Assembly (NCBI RefSeq): GCF_000092065.1
Contig: NC_009359.1
Span: forward strand, 186,001 to 250,000
Origin: Ostreococcus lucimarinus CCE9901
Lineage: Eukaryota > Chlorophyta > Mamiellophyceae > Mamiellales > Bathycoccaceae
Length of the DNA stretch: 64,000 bases
Direction: 5' to 3'
The notes below the pieces were generated by a model. The model was not told the origin of the DNA. It ran no database searches and saw nothing but the letters and a program-made list of their open reading frames with translations. Numbering within the stretch: the first letter of the stretch is position 1; every line of letters begins with the position of its first letter. This document shows positions 1 to 11,264 of this stretch, in pieces. The position numbers were made by a program, and so were the translations under genes.

Positions 1-2710
1 TGATCGCAACTTTGAGCTTTTCCTTCTCATCCTTGAGCGCCGACAACTCAGCGTCGACGCCCTGTAATCGTTCCACGTATTCCTTGAGTTGTTTTTCGGC
101 TACGATCTTCTCCTCCTCCATGGCGTCGAGCTTAGCTTGCGTGTGCGACAACTCCTCGCCGACGGCACCGCGCGCTTCGTCGGCCTTCGCGCTGAGTTCA
201 TTAATATGGTCGCACTTCGCCGCTAACTCTTTCTCGAGCGCAGATTTAGACGCCGCGACGTCGGCAGCCTCCTTCTCCACCGCTTGAACTCGCACGTTTG
301 CCGCGCTGATTTCTTCTCGCAACTGCGCGATCGAGTTTTCTTTTTCTTGCTCAGCGGCGTCGAGTTTTGCGCGAAGCGCGGCAAGTAAATCATCGGACGC
401 CTTCTTCGTCTTCTTCGCCTTTGCAGTCAGTTTGGCTATTTGCGCATCCTTTGCACTCAACTCGCCTTCGGCTCTCTCCTTGGCGCTCGACAGGGACTTG
501 ATTTCATCTTGAGAAGCCTGCAATCCCGTTTTAGAATCGACGATTTGGGCCTCGAGCGATTCTTTTTCCTGCGTAAGGAGTTCGATGCGCGCTTGAAGCT
601 CGCCCACGACGTCTCCGGATGATTCGAGCGAACGCATGTGTTCCGTGAGCTTGGCGATTTCTTCGTCTCGCTTGGCGACAGTATCCTCCGCACTCAACTT
701 GGCGGAATTCAAAGCCGCGAGTTCTGCCGTCTGTGCTTGCATGCGCGCGTTGATTTCGACGAGTTGTTCGTGCTGCACACTCTTTTCCGTTTCAGCGGCG
801 TCGAGGCGCGAGCGCGCATCTACGAGCTCAGCCGCCGCCGCGCCTCGGGCGTCGTCGAACGCAGATTGCGCTCGCGCAATTTCGTGATCCTTTGCTCGAA
901 GCGCGTCTTCGACAGCAGTCTTCGCTGCCTTTAGCGCGTTCGCTTCTTCGTTTGTCGCGCGCGCTGCATCGGAAAGTTTGGCGATGCTTGCGCTTTGAGA
1001 GGCATTTTCAGCGCTTAACTCTTCCAGCTGCGCGCGCAGTGCCCTTGTTTCATCGTTGGAAGATTGGCTCGCTTCCTGAACGCGAGACGTGAGCGCGGCA
1101 ATTTCATCGATTTTCGCCGCGATCTCACTCTCAAGCGTCGCGTTTTCGTCGCTTAATGCGGCGAACTTCCCGTGCGCGTCTTCTAATTGTGATGACACAT
1201 CGTTCAGACGCTCTAACAAATCCGTCGACTGGGCTTGTTTTTCTTGCTCGGCGGCTTCAAGCGCCGCTTGCAATCGCGTCACGTCATCGTTAGATGAACT
1301 CTGCGCGTCTTCAATCCTCGCCACGAGTGACTGAATCTCCGCGTCCTTCTCAAAAACGGCGCGCTCGGAAACGCCCAATTGCTCCGTGATGTCGTCGATT
1401 TGCGACACGAATTGCGCGCGCTCCTCTTCAATTTTTGCCTGTTCCTCTGCAGCGCTCTCTTCGACTTTCCGCAAGGATTCGACAGCAATTGCCAAATCTT
1501 CCCTCAACTGCATGGTTTGCGCATCCGCATCCGCGCGCGCGGCTTCAACGTCGGCTTGTGCACTTTCAAGCGCACTTTGGGCGTTTTGAACTTCAGCTTT
1601 GAGCTTTTCCACGGTTTCTTTCGCCGCAGCGAGCTCAACCTCGAGTGGTTTTTCTTTCGCTTCGAGAGATTTCAACATGACAAGCTGCGCTTGAAGATCC
1701 TTGTTACGAATCTTTTCTTCGGCGAGTGCGTCGTCCATGCCCTCAAACATCATCGCTTTATCGTTTGCGGCGTTGAGATCGTTTTGAAGCGCAGCAAGTT
1801 TGGACTCCGCTTCGGCGAGATTTTGTGTCAACTTGGCGTGTTCCTCGCTCGCCGAACGTAATGTCGTCATCTCCTCCTCGAGCGCCTTCTTCTCAGCCTC
1901 GATACTTTTGCCTTTGGCGATAGCTCTCTTGACTTTGTCTTTCGACTGCTTCTTCGCCTCCTCTACCGCGCTCTTCATCTCCTCCATGCCCGCTCGTGCC
2001 TCTTCGATCTCCGCCGCCGCGCTCGACAGCTCGTCCACCTTCGCCGCGAGTTCGTCGCGAACCTTCGCCACCTCCTCCGCGCTCGCCCGCGCCGCGGCCT
2101 CTTTTGTGTCTAACGACACTCGCAAAGCCTCCAATTCCGGTTCCACCGTCTTCAATCGCGTCACTTCGCGCTCTAAACTCGCGATCTCCTCCTCCAATCT
2201 TTCGCGTTCGCCCGCGAACTCCTCGCGCAGCGTCTCCAACTCCCGCTGCAACTCGCCCGCGACGTCTCCCGCAATCTTATCCGCCCCGATCGCATCCATC
2301 GCATCGTTTACATCGCGATAATCCGTCTTCGCATCGTACAGCGCGCGTTCACTCGCGATGCGCGCGTTTTCCTTCGCCGCCGCCTCGTCGAGCGTCGCGC
2401 CGTAATCTTCATCGATCACCTGCGGCCGCGCTCTCGCGCTCTCCGGGCTCGTCACCGCCTCCGCGACGCCATCTAACGGCGCATCCTCGCGCACGCTTCC
2501 CGCGACGCTGCCTAACTCGGCGAGTTTCGCTTCCAGTCGCGCGCTGTACGTATCGTTCGGCTCACCGTTCGGGACGTCGTCGAGCGAGACGCGCGCGTTC
2601 GGCGCAGCGTCGCGCTTCAACGACGCCGCGCGCGCGGCTTTACGCGCGCGGAACTCTTCGAGCTTCTTGCGACCGTTGTCGAGGTCGCGCGCGCGCGCGT
2701 CGGGGGCCAT
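1..2710 (-). CDS. Long coiled-coil protein (golgin/pericentrin-like), 5' part only
   Basis: The reading frame stays open from an ATG at 2710 to the left edge, giving 903 codons and no stop, so the 3' end is outside the window. After an N-terminus with a short basic motif (KKLEEFRARKAAR, residues about 15-27) almost everything from residue 110 on is heptad-rich coiled coil: Ala, Glu, Lys, Leu, with repeated segments such as EEL.A and LEAA. There is no motor domain or other globular domain in the visible part. Short N-terminal KLEEFR/KLAQFR motifs followed by long coiled coil occur in golgins and pericentrin/AKAP450-type scaffolds, so a tethering or scaffold role at Golgi or a microtubule centre is a reasonable guess. 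A C-terminal GRIP or PACT domain would decide, but it is not in view. The next gene, on the same strand, ends only 93 bp upstream. Confidence 0.8.
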   Translation of the reverse strand, partial: MAPDARARDLDNGRKKLEEFRARKAARAASLKRDAAPNARVSLDDVPNGEPNDTYSARLEAKLAELGSVAGSVREDAPLDGVAEAVTSPESARARPQVIDEDYGATLDEAAAKENARIASERALYDAKTDYRDVNDAMDAIGADKIAGDVAGELQRELETLREEFAGERERLEEEIASLEREVTRLKTVEPELEALRVSLDTKEAAARASAEEVAKVRDELAAKVDELSSAAAEIEEARAGMEEMKSAVEEAKKQSKDKVKRAIAKGKSIEAEKKALEEEMTTLRSASEEHAKLTQNLAEAESKLAALQNDLNAANDKAMMFEGMDDALAEEKIRNKDLQAQLVMLKSLEAKEKPLEVELAAAKETVEKLKAEVQNAQSALESAQADVEAARADADAQTMQLREDLAIAVESLRKVEESAAEEQAKIEEERAQFVSQIDDITEQLGVSERAVFEKDAEIQSLVARIEDAQSSSNDDVTRLQAALEAAEQEKQAQSTDLLERLNDVSSQLEDAHGKFAALSDENATLESEIAAKIDEIAALTSRVQEASQSSNDETRALRAQLEELSAENASQSASIAKLSDAARATNEEANALKAAKTAVEDALRAKDHEIARAQSAFDDARGAAAAELVDARSRLDAAETEKSVQHEQLVEINARMQAQTAELAALNSAKLSAEDTVAKRDEEIAKLTEHMRSLESSGDVVGELQARIELLTQEKESLEAQIVDSKTGLQASQDEIKSLSSAKERAEGELSAKDAQIAKLTAKAKKTKKASDDLLAALRAKLDAAEQEKENSIAQLREEISAANVRVQAVEKEAADVAASKSALEKELAAKCDHINELSAKADEARGAVGEELSHTQAKLDAMEEEKIVAEKQLKEYVERLQGVDAELSALKDEKEKLKVAI

Positions 2711-2803
2711 CGCGCGTCGTACTGTCGGTGGTGTGGCGGGCAGAGCAACGGACTTGGCGACAGCTGGAATTTCAAAGATGAAGATTGAAGGCGGCGAATA
2801 GGA

Positions 2804-5800
2804 TTACGCGAGTGCATGTATCTTTTGCGCGGCGTCCAAAACAGCGTTGCTGACGAACGCCGTGGAGAGACCGTGGACGCACCCGAAGGCGTCGGCGACG
2901 ACGGCGCGGGTGCCGGCTGGATTGAAGGCGGCTGCGCCGACGGCGACGTCGGCGACGACGCGCGTCTGCGCGCGAGGACTTGGAAAGGTGATGACTTCGC
3001 GAAACGTGCGAACGTCGCTGACGTATAGAGCGAAGTCAGTGGTAGTGGCAATCCAATGTTGTTGATCTGCGATCTTGGTGCACGAGAGTGGGACGCCAGG
3101 AGGGAGCTGGAAACGCGCGGATTCCGTCGCGGCGCGCTCGTCCCAGATTTTCACCAGCCCGTCGATGTCGACGGTGGCGAGGCCTCGTGGAGTAAGAGTG
3201 CAGTCAACGACGATTGTGTCGTGTGCAATAAACTCACGCTTACACGTTTCATGGTCGAGATCCCAAAACTTCACCAATCTATCGCCACCAGTGGAGTAGA
3301 GCGTGAAGGAATCGTCTGAGCATAAACCGCGCACACGCGAATTGTGCGCTTCGAATGACTTCATGATGGTGGGACCACTACGACTGCGGACGTCCCATAC
3401 GCATATCTTCCCGCCACCGCCACCGGTGATGAGTGTTCCATGACCGGCATCCGTCATCGAAAACACGCCCAGTTCATGTGCCTGAGCAACCTTACTCTTT
3501 GACCACGCCCATGAATTTGCACTGAAATCCCACGCAGTGAGCGAGCCATCGGATCGTCCAAAATAGACAATCGAATCAGACCTTTCGGAATGCATCGTAA
3601 GTATCGGAGACGGAGTGAAAGCAAGGTCATCTTTAACAACCTTGGCTTGCAACGGAGTCATGTCCATGTTGAGCTTCCAATTTTTTGAGTCGAGAACACG
3701 CACCGAGCCATCAGACGCGCCTGTGACAAAGTACGAGCCAACGCCGTGGAGCTCGAGATGTGCCGCCGCGGTCACTTTCGCTCGATGAACAGACACCGTT
3801 GTATCGTCAGATTTTCGTGATTCGACGTCTTCCTTCGCTTCCGCGCGACGAAGCATGTTGGGATCTCGTGGGTAAGCGCCCGTGGATGCCGTCCCTCGTC
3901 GTCCGATCCAAGACCAGAGACGCATCGTTCCGTCTCCTGCACCCGTCACAACGCAACTTGCGTCTAGCGAAATACTCGCACAAGTAATTCGATGAATGTG
4001 ATTCATTGAAACAATCAGTTTACCGGTGAGCGAACTGTGGATTTTGCACGTTCGATCGACAGATGCGGATACGAGCAGTTTGCCATCTCGGTTAAAGCTC
4101 AAAGCAGTAATCGGTCCATCGTGTGCTTTGATCAGCCCCACGTGCTTTGCGTTCCTAGGCTCCCACAGCATGATGCTGCTGTCAACACCACTGCTTGCGA
4201 ATAACCCAGTCGACGCGCAGGCGGTACAAGTGATTTCACCGATGTGCCCGCGGAATTCCAACGTCACCGTGGGAGGTTGGGAAGCGACCTTCTTTGTTCG
4301 TCGCCCTCCGATGAAGGAGCTGTTACCGACCGACGGTGTGTGATTAGATGTACCAACGCCCGAAGTTCGGTCATCATAATCGTCCGCGCGATGAAAGTTG
4401 GTCCCTCTGGACTTTTGTTGCACCATTGTTGAGTTTTCGAGCGTAAAGACCCACAATCGCATGACGCCGTCAGTCGCGGCCGTGATCATGAAACTCAAAT
4501 CCGGTGCGAGGGAAATCGAATTGACCGGCACTTTATGTTCTGTGTTCAAAACATATAGTAACGGGTATCCCGGCGCGCAAGACCAGCAACGGATCTCGTC
4601 ACCTCCCACGCTGAAGAGCTCATTTGTAGACAATGCGATGGCGAGAGAAGTGACGGGTTCTTCGTGACCAGTCAATGTGGTGCAGTCGCGACCGAGTGAA
4701 TCGTCCAGGCGCCATATGCGGACCGTTTTATCCCGAGATGCTGAAGCAACGTACACTGACGTGCGTGCGTTCTTGACGAGATCGTTATTAATCAACTCGA
4801 GCGCCGTCACCGCGCGCTCGTGTCCAACGAACCTCGCAACTGTCGAACCACGATTTGCGTCCCACATCTCAACGGCGCCACTCGCGTAACCAGCGAGAAA
4901 AGTCGCGTCGTCTAGCCAACGCACACATCTGACATCACCCTCACTCTCACAGCCGCTTCGCACGGATACTTGAGTCAATGCTTCGCTCGGTATATTTTCC
5001 CAACGCACCATCACTCGCTCCACGCCGGCGTAATCTCGAATTGAACTTTCACTTGCCTCGATGATTCCACCAGAGCACAGCCTTCGCGGCGTAGCGTTGC
5101 CAATATCGTTGAAGAACTGTTGACGTATGAGACTCGGGTTCCTGTGCACCATTTCCAATTTCCGCCACAAGACGTCTCTTATCGCCACGAGATCTTCAGT
5201 GAGGTTGGTATTGTCGTCACGCGACGCGAAAAATTGATACGCCTCAACATGGAATCCCAAACAATGAGAGTTGTAAACGGCAAGCTGGCGCAAACGTCCA
5301 TCCAGTCCAGACGGCGCACCGGGAACATCAACGACTTCCTCACTCGTCGAAAGTTGATGCGAGATCCACAAAGGTCGCTCTGGCCCGCAGCCGAAAGGAA
5401 GAATGCGATCGAAATCATCAACCAGACCTTGCCCTTCTCCAATTTCCAGCTTTGCTTGGAGAAATTCGAGATCGGTGAGAACGGCACCGAGCCGATCAAA
5501 CATACGCGCTTGCGTGTAATAGTATGGTAAATACTTGAGCGTATTCATCGTCGTATGATGATCCATGTACAAAACGTGATTAACGATCATACCGTCGCCA
5601 TCGACAGCAAATGGACTTTTACCAGATTGCTCCATGTCTTTGAGAATGGTGAGTTTCGCGAGGAGGTCCGCGCCAGTCACATTGTCGCCGTAGTACGTCG
5701 CGAGCATCTGGTACACTGACCGCTTCTCGCTTTCCTTCGGAGCGTATCTTTCCATGATGACATCGTGAGCGACTTGGTCTTCGACTTGAATTGTTCCCGT

Positions 5801-8626
5801 CGCTACGCTCGCGAATCCCCCGCCCGCATCGCCTTTGATCATGAAGCGCACCGACCAAAGCAATCTCGGAACTGTGTCTCGCATGATATCATGGATGGCT
5901 GCATTCGTTCGGTAGTTGGCTTGAATGATTCGTGCGATGTCTTCTTGTCTGAGACAGTTGCACCCACACGCGATTGCTGGGAGAACGAGGGCGAGTAACG
6001 CTTTGGGCACAAACTTCTCGACACCGTCCAACAACTGATGATAATATCCACGCTCATCGTCTGGTAGCTTACTGAGAACCGCCGCGAACATATCATCGTA
6101 AGGATCTTCCATAGCGATTCTAGCGCACGTCAACTGCATCCCACGCAAATTCCCAGTGCACGTTTTATCCATAATCTGCATCGTCATGGTGTTCGTGAGC
6201 TGAATGCCTAGAGGCCGCAAGTATCTCTGCGTGTACGCGCGCCTCTCTTCGAACTTGAGTGTGTCGATCACATATGCATTTTTGAGCGCCTTTGGACAGG
6301 ACGCACCAAGCGCGACGTGTTGAATTTTGGTCATTCTGTAACGATACGAGTTGATAAGATTGTACTCGAGCGTGGGCATTCTTCGCTCGTCACTCTTCGC
6401 CGATTTCTTCTCAAACTCTCGTTTGCGATCGATTCGATGGATGCCCAAAAACAGTTGCACGCCAATTGGGACTTCAAATTCATTCGGTAGCCAAGCCGAG
6501 CCACTGTCATTGTCGATAAGGTGCAATGCATCGATAAAAATGAGCACGCGCCCGCGCATTCTCGTGACGCGGTTGAACATACGCAGCATGAGCGCGCGTA
6601 TTTGCTCCAACGAAGCTGGAATATGATCATCAAATCTGAGCTTGACTTTCATTTGCTGGACAATATTTCGGAGAACTTGTGTCGGCGTCGGACTTTTCCT
6701 TCCCTCCGCTGCTCCGTAGTCGCTGATGACTGTTACGCTTCTGATCGCGGCGCCTGCTTCGGTGACACCAAACATGAGACGCGCTACGCAGGCCATGTGC
6801 TGCAACAAGCTCGTAGTTCCCATGCCTGGCATCCCTTGCACGACATTGACCGTAGGTTGACCGATTTTCAAAGACTTGATGAGTCCCTTTTCTACGGCGT
6901 GATGGTGAAAGTAAAACGGCAACTTCTCGCCGAGCGACAATTCGGGATCAGTGCAAGTTTGTAGCAGCGTCATGTCCTTTGCCACGTCGGGTGCGAACTC
7001 CGCCTCGATTCGCGCCCACACGTCCTGCAACACGGTGTATTCGAAATCTGCAAGATGAGTGGTCCGGGGCGGCAGTCGAATGTGGAAAAAGTTTTTTTTA
7101 TCGGTGAGCTGCAGCGGTGGATCTAACCGCGCCAAATATTGACTCATAGACACATCCGGGTGCGCATAGAGTGTAGAAAACAACGCACCGATCCGTTCTT
7201 TGTGGACGGGATCTGTGCTCATCAGGTAGTTGGTGAATTCTGGCTCTTTCAGCGCGACCAACTTTTCGTAGAGTGACTTGCTCGGATAGTACGCCAGCAC
7301 GAGTTGTGCTCTTCTCGACTCTTTATACGCGTGATCGTCTTCTAATCGTCTGGCTTCAATTCCGGATAAACAGGCGGCCGTCTCAGCGATTTCCTCCCTC
7401 GAAAGTATTTTCAAGTCTTCGTAAACTCGAAGTAGCTGCGCAATCTGGATCTCAATACGGCTGTAATCGTTCGGAGCGTGGCGTAACCACGACAATGCGT
7501 TCTCCTCTTCCTTCGACGCTTCAGATCTCATGTAATTCACATACTCACATATCCGCACGCTCGAGTACCAATCGATTTCGTGCTTGGCCGACAAAAGCAC
7601 TACGAAAATTCCACCCGTTTTCACGGCGTGTAACAAAGACGCTAATGCCTGGCCAGGGCCAGCGTTCGGACAATCGTCTTTCAAGTCCACGTAAGTGATC
7701 CGTACTCTTCGCCCGCGACACCGATGTTTCAGTCGAGGCAACACCTTATTGCGCAACGCGTCCCGTTCCTCGCTCGTTCCCGGCATCGACAACACGTGCA
7801 GCGTAATCTCGCGATAGCCATCGCTTCGAGTCTCACAGCGATCCTCCAATCCCACCTTCATCGGGAGCATTCGCTTATCCGGTATCGCGTGTGTGTCGCA
7901 AATATCAACATGATTCGAGTGTGCCAAAAAGTGTCCCACCCGAGCGCTCTGGAAAACGAGCGTTCCGCCCGCTCGAACCGTCCGCAGCAACGCTAGCAAG
8001 CTCTCACTCTGCAACGCCGGCGGAATCGCTACCACAATCGCCCCGACGGTACCCGCCAGTTGTTTAAACCCCAGATCATCGTGCGGCATAAACACCACCT
8101 CCCGCATCTCCCATCCACTTTCTCTCAACTCTTGACAAATCGCGTCCGCCGTCGCCGTCGCCGCGTTCAGCTCCGTCAGCGCTCGCCGCACCGCGCTCGC
8201 GCTCAATCCACTCCTGTGTCCTCGCTCCGCCTTCAACCTCATCACGCGATCCCTATCTTCCACACTCGGTCTCAGTACGATTCCTCGTCGCGCGACGCGC
8301 GGGACACTCTCGCTCGGCGCCTCGCCTTGCTTGCGCTTCCACTCGCTCGGATGCGGCCCCGCGTACGAGTACGGCGTCGTCGTCGTCGTCGCCGCGCCCG
8401 TCCGCAACCGCTCGGCCAGAGCGTCGGCCTCTGTCGCGACGTTGGAATGCATCATCGACGCCACCAGACGTTGGGTCTTCGTCTGCTTCTTTCGCGTCGT
8501 CGGCGGCGCCGCGTCGTCGGCGGCGTCGTCGAAGCCGCGGGGGACAGTCGACGAAACCGTCGCGTCGTCGCGCGACGGCGCGGTTTCATCGCGCGCGGAT
8601 GCGACGGGACGACCGAGGAGTCTCAT
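2804..8626 (-). CDS. STAND/NACHT-like NTPase with DUF4062-like region and C-terminal WD40 repeats
   Basis: A single-exon protein of 1940 residues. Order: disordered N-terminus (1-110); an alpha/beta region (about 170-235); a segment resembling DUF4062 with ERDALRNKVLPRL (287-299) and VDLKDD; a P-loop-like segment GMPGMGTTS (598-606); a hydrophobic Walker B-like strand VLIFIDALHLID (694-705); a helical STAND-like region to about 1230; then about a dozen WD40 repeats to the C-terminus, many ending in W-D or I-W. This order is that of NWD1/TEP1/NPHP3-like STAND proteins, which act as signalling scaffolds or RNP components. The Walker A lysine is replaced by threonine (codon 6815-6817), so nucleotide binding or hydrolysis may be altered. 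TEP1 identity is not claimed, because no TROVE domain is seen. Function in algae is unknown. Confidence 0.85.
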   Translation of the reverse strand: MRLLGRPVASARDETAPSRDDATVSSTVPRGFDDAADDAAPPTTRKKQTKTQRLVASMMHSNVATEADALAERLRTGAATTTTTPYSYAGPHPSEWKRKQGEAPSESVPRVARRGIVLRPSVEDRDRVMRLKAERGHRSGLSASAVRRALTELNAATATADAICQELRESGWEMREVVFMPHDDLGFKQLAGTVGAIVVAIPPALQSESLLALLRTVRAGGTLVFQSARVGHFLAHSNHVDICDTHAIPDKRMLPMKVGLEDRCETRSDGYREITLHVLSMPGTSEERDALRNKVLPRLKHRCRGRRVRITYVDLKDDCPNAGPGQALASLLHAVKTGGIFVVLLSAKHEIDWYSSVRICEYVNYMRSEASKEEENALSWLRHAPNDYSRIEIQIAQLLRVYEDLKILSREEIAETAACLSGIEARRLEDDHAYKESRRAQLVLAYYPSKSLYEKLVALKEPEFTNYLMSTDPVHKERIGALFSTLYAHPDVSMSQYLARLDPPLQLTDKKNFFHIRLPPRTTHLADFEYTVLQDVWARIEAEFAPDVAKDMTLLQTCTDPELSLGEKLPFYFHHHAVEKGLIKSLKIGQPTVNVVQGMPGMGTTSLLQHMACVARLMFGVTEAGAAIRSVTVISDYGAAEGRKSPTPTQVLRNIVQQMKVKLRFDDHIPASLEQIRALMLRMFNRVTRMRGRVLIFIDALHLIDNDSGSAWLPNEFEVPIGVQLFLGIHRIDRKREFEKKSAKSDERRMPTLEYNLINSYRYRMTKIQHVALGASCPKALKNAYVIDTLKFEERRAYTQRYLRPLGIQLTNTMTMQIMDKTCTGNLRGMQLTCARIAMEDPYDDMFAAVLSKLPDDERGYYHQLLDGVEKFVPKALLALVLPAIACGCNCLRQEDIARIIQANYRTNAAIHDIMRDTVPRLLWSVRFMIKGDAGGGFASVATGTIQVEDQVAHDVIMERYAPKESEKRSVYQMLATYYGDNVTGADLLAKLTILKDMEQSGKSPFAVDGDGMIVNHVLYMDHHTTMNTLKYLPYYYTQARMFDRLGAVLTDLEFLQAKLEIGEGQGLVDDFDRILPFGCGPERPLWISHQLSTSEEVVDVPGAPSGLDGRLRQLAVYNSHCLGFHVEAYQFFASRDDNTNLTEDLVAIRDVLWRKLEMVHRNPSLIRQQFFNDIGNATPRRLCSGGIIEASESSIRDYAGVERVMVRWENIPSEALTQVSVRSGCESEGDVRCVRWLDDATFLAGYASGAVEMWDANRGSTVARFVGHERAVTALELINNDLVKNARTSVYVASASRDKTVRIWRLDDSLGRDCTTLTGHEEPVTSLAIALSTNELFSVGGDEIRCWSCAPGYPLLYVLNTEHKVPVNSISLAPDLSFMITAATDGVMRLWVFTLENSTMVQQKSRGTNFHRADDYDDRTSGVGTSNHTPSVGNSSFIGGRRTKKVASQPPTVTLEFRGHIGEITCTACASTGLFASSGVDSSIMLWEPRNAKHVGLIKAHDGPITALSFNRDGKLLVSASVDRTCKIHSSLTGKLIVSMNHIHRITCASISLDASCVVTGAGDGTMRLWSWIGRRGTASTGAYPRDPNMLRRAEAKEDVESRKSDDTTVSVHRAKVTAAAHLELHGVGSYFVTGASDGSVRVLDSKNWKLNMDMTPLQAKVVKDDLAFTPSPILTMHSERSDSIVYFGRSDGSLTAWDFSANSWAWSKSKVAQAHELGVFSMTDAGHGTLITGGGGGKICVWDVRSRSGPTIMKSFEAHNSRVRGLCSDDSFTLYSTGGDRLVKFWDLDHETCKREFIAHDTIVVDCTLTPRGLATVDIDGLVKIWDERAATESARFQLPPGVPLSCTKIADQQHWIATTTDFALYVSDVRTFREVITFPSPRAQTRVVADVAVGAAAFNPAGTRAVVADAFGCVHGLSTAFVSNAVLDAAQKIHALA

Positions 8627-8936
8627 GTTCGCGTACAGGCGCGCGCCGAGGAGATGGCGCGGACGCGCGCGCGCGCGAGTGAGGCAAATGTCGCGAACGA
8701 TGCAACGGCCGTTACCTGTGGCATCAGAGCGCGAACGCGCGTAGAAGTACCGCGCGAGACGACGAAAGGGCGGGGCGGGGCGGAGCGTGCGTAATATGGC
8801 GAATATAAGAAATTGACAAAGATTCGATCATAACTAAACTCACGCGAAAGGATAGTGATGTGGTGGATAGAGCGAATAAATTTCTCGCGACGGCGAGCGC
8901 TCGGAGCGAACGTCGGGCGAGAAATGGACGGAGCGA
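8627..8936. promoter_or_regulatory. Spacer between STAND gene and HMBS gene; probable promoter of the STAND gene
   Basis: About 310 bp without a supported gene. It separates the 5' end of the leftward STAND gene from the 3' end of the leftward HMBS gene. The half nearest 8627 is GC-rich. The half at 8795-8885 is AT-rich, with ATATGGCGAATATAAG around 8798-8813 and several A/T runs. No clean TATA box at a normal distance could be assigned. Confidence 0.35.
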
Positions 8937-10076
<1,140 letters not shown>

Positions 10077-10263
10077 TCACCGCGCCTTCGACGTCGCTCG
10101 CGCGCGCGATCGCCCGCGTCGCGTCGCGCGCGCGCGTCGTTTCGAACGCGCACCGTCGCGTGCGCGTCGTTCCCACCGACGTCGTTCGCGTGCGTCGTGA
10201 CGCGCGCGTGTGTCGCGTTATCGCCGCGCCATCCATCCATCGGGGTCTCGCGCGAGATCTCGG

Positions 10264-10270
10264 TATAAAT
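10264..10270 (+). promoter_or_regulatory. TATA box of the p24 gene
   Basis: A clean TATAAAT stands in otherwise CG-rich DNA. It lies 51 bp before the first ATG of the open frame (10315) and 213 bp before the start that matches the family (10477). If the box is used, transcription starts near 10295 and the first ATG codons (10296, another frame; 10315, same frame) lie in or extend the leader. Confidence 0.5.
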
Positions 10271-10476
10271 CTCGACTTCGGACGTTTGTCTCGCATTGAA
10301 GCGTATTTCGCGCCATGAGAGTCACATCTCACGCGTCCCCATCGCGCGAGATCTTTTCTTTTTCGGCTCGCACACGCGGGTGTTTCGACGCCGCGACCGC
10401 CCGACGCCGCGCGTCGCGTCGCGCGGCACAGCGCGCGGTCGCGCGGCACAGCGCCGCGCGCGACGCGACGCCGCGA

Positions 10477-11199
10477 ATGGCGCCCGCGGCGTGGACGCGC
10501 GTCGCGATCGTCGCGCTCGCGGTGACGCTGTCGACGCGCGCGGCGGTCGGATTGGAGATTCGCGTGCGACGAGGCGAGACGGAGTGCGTCACCGAGCGCG
10601 TGCGAGAGGCGGACGTCGCGATCACGGGGTCGTGGTTCGTCACGAAGGGGAGCAACACGGCGGCGCCGAGCGAGCGCGGACCGCCGGGGTACGGGACGTA
10701 CGATGATTACTATTATTGGGACGCGCACGAGGACGCGTTCGACGCGAGGGCGACGCTGGAGCGGGCGAAGGATGGTTCGGAGGAGGAGATTTATAACGCG
10801 TTGAAGAGGAGTGAACACAGGTTTGACTACGTGGCGCGCGATGCGGGGACGCTGCGGACGTGCTTTACGAATTCGGGGTCGCGAGACGCGAGCGTGAGTT
10901 ACAGCGCGTCGTTGGGCCATCGGTGGGATCACGAAAAGGCAAAGGCGCAACACATCGATCCGACGTACGAGCGGTTGAATAACGTCGAATCGAGCGTCGG
11001 GACGCTGATGGAGGAGGTGAAGTATCACGAGCGGCGGGCGAAGCGGCACTTGCGAACGGCGAAGTCGACGGACGCGCGCGTCGTGCGTTGGGCGCTGTGC
11101 GAAGCCGCCGTGATGATTTTGGCGAGCTATTACCAATTTTATTGCGTGAAGAAACTCTTCCAAACGCGAGATCGCCGCGGCGGGTTCGCGCGTGTTTAA
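10477..11199 (+). CDS. p24 family (emp24/GOLD domain) vesicle cargo receptor
   Basis: A 240-residue type I membrane protein of the early secretory pathway. From the ATG at 10477 it has a classic signal peptide (hydrophobic core VAIVALAVTLSTRAAVG, residues 9-25). A GOLD lumenal domain follows, with the paired cysteines at TECVTE and RTCF, then a coiled-coil stretch, a membrane span near the C-terminus (EAAVMILASYYQF), and a short cytosolic tail with basic residues after VKKLF. p24 proteins form hetero-oligomers in COPI/COPII vesicles and help load GPI-anchored cargo. The frame is open back to 10315, which would add 54 Arg/Ala-rich residues before the signal peptide. I prefer 10477 because the signal peptide must be N-terminal. 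The acidic, Gly/Tyr-rich insert near residue 70-85 is unusual. Confidence 0.88.
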   Translation: MAPAAWTRVAIVALAVTLSTRAAVGLEIRVRRGETECVTERVREADVAITGSWFVTKGSNTAAPSERGPPGYGTYDDYYYWDAHEDAFDARATLERAKDGSEEEIYNALKRSEHRFDYVARDAGTLRTCFTNSGSRDASVSYSASLGHRWDHEKAKAQHIDPTYERLNNVESSVGTLMEEVKYHERRAKRHLRTAKSTDARVVRWALCEAAVMILASYYQFYCVKKLFQTRDRRGGFARV

Positions 11200-11264
11200 G
11201 TCGCGGTGCTGGTATGTAGCTAGTCGTTGTGTTGATAACAGAAAGAATGAAAAGAATTGTCAAC

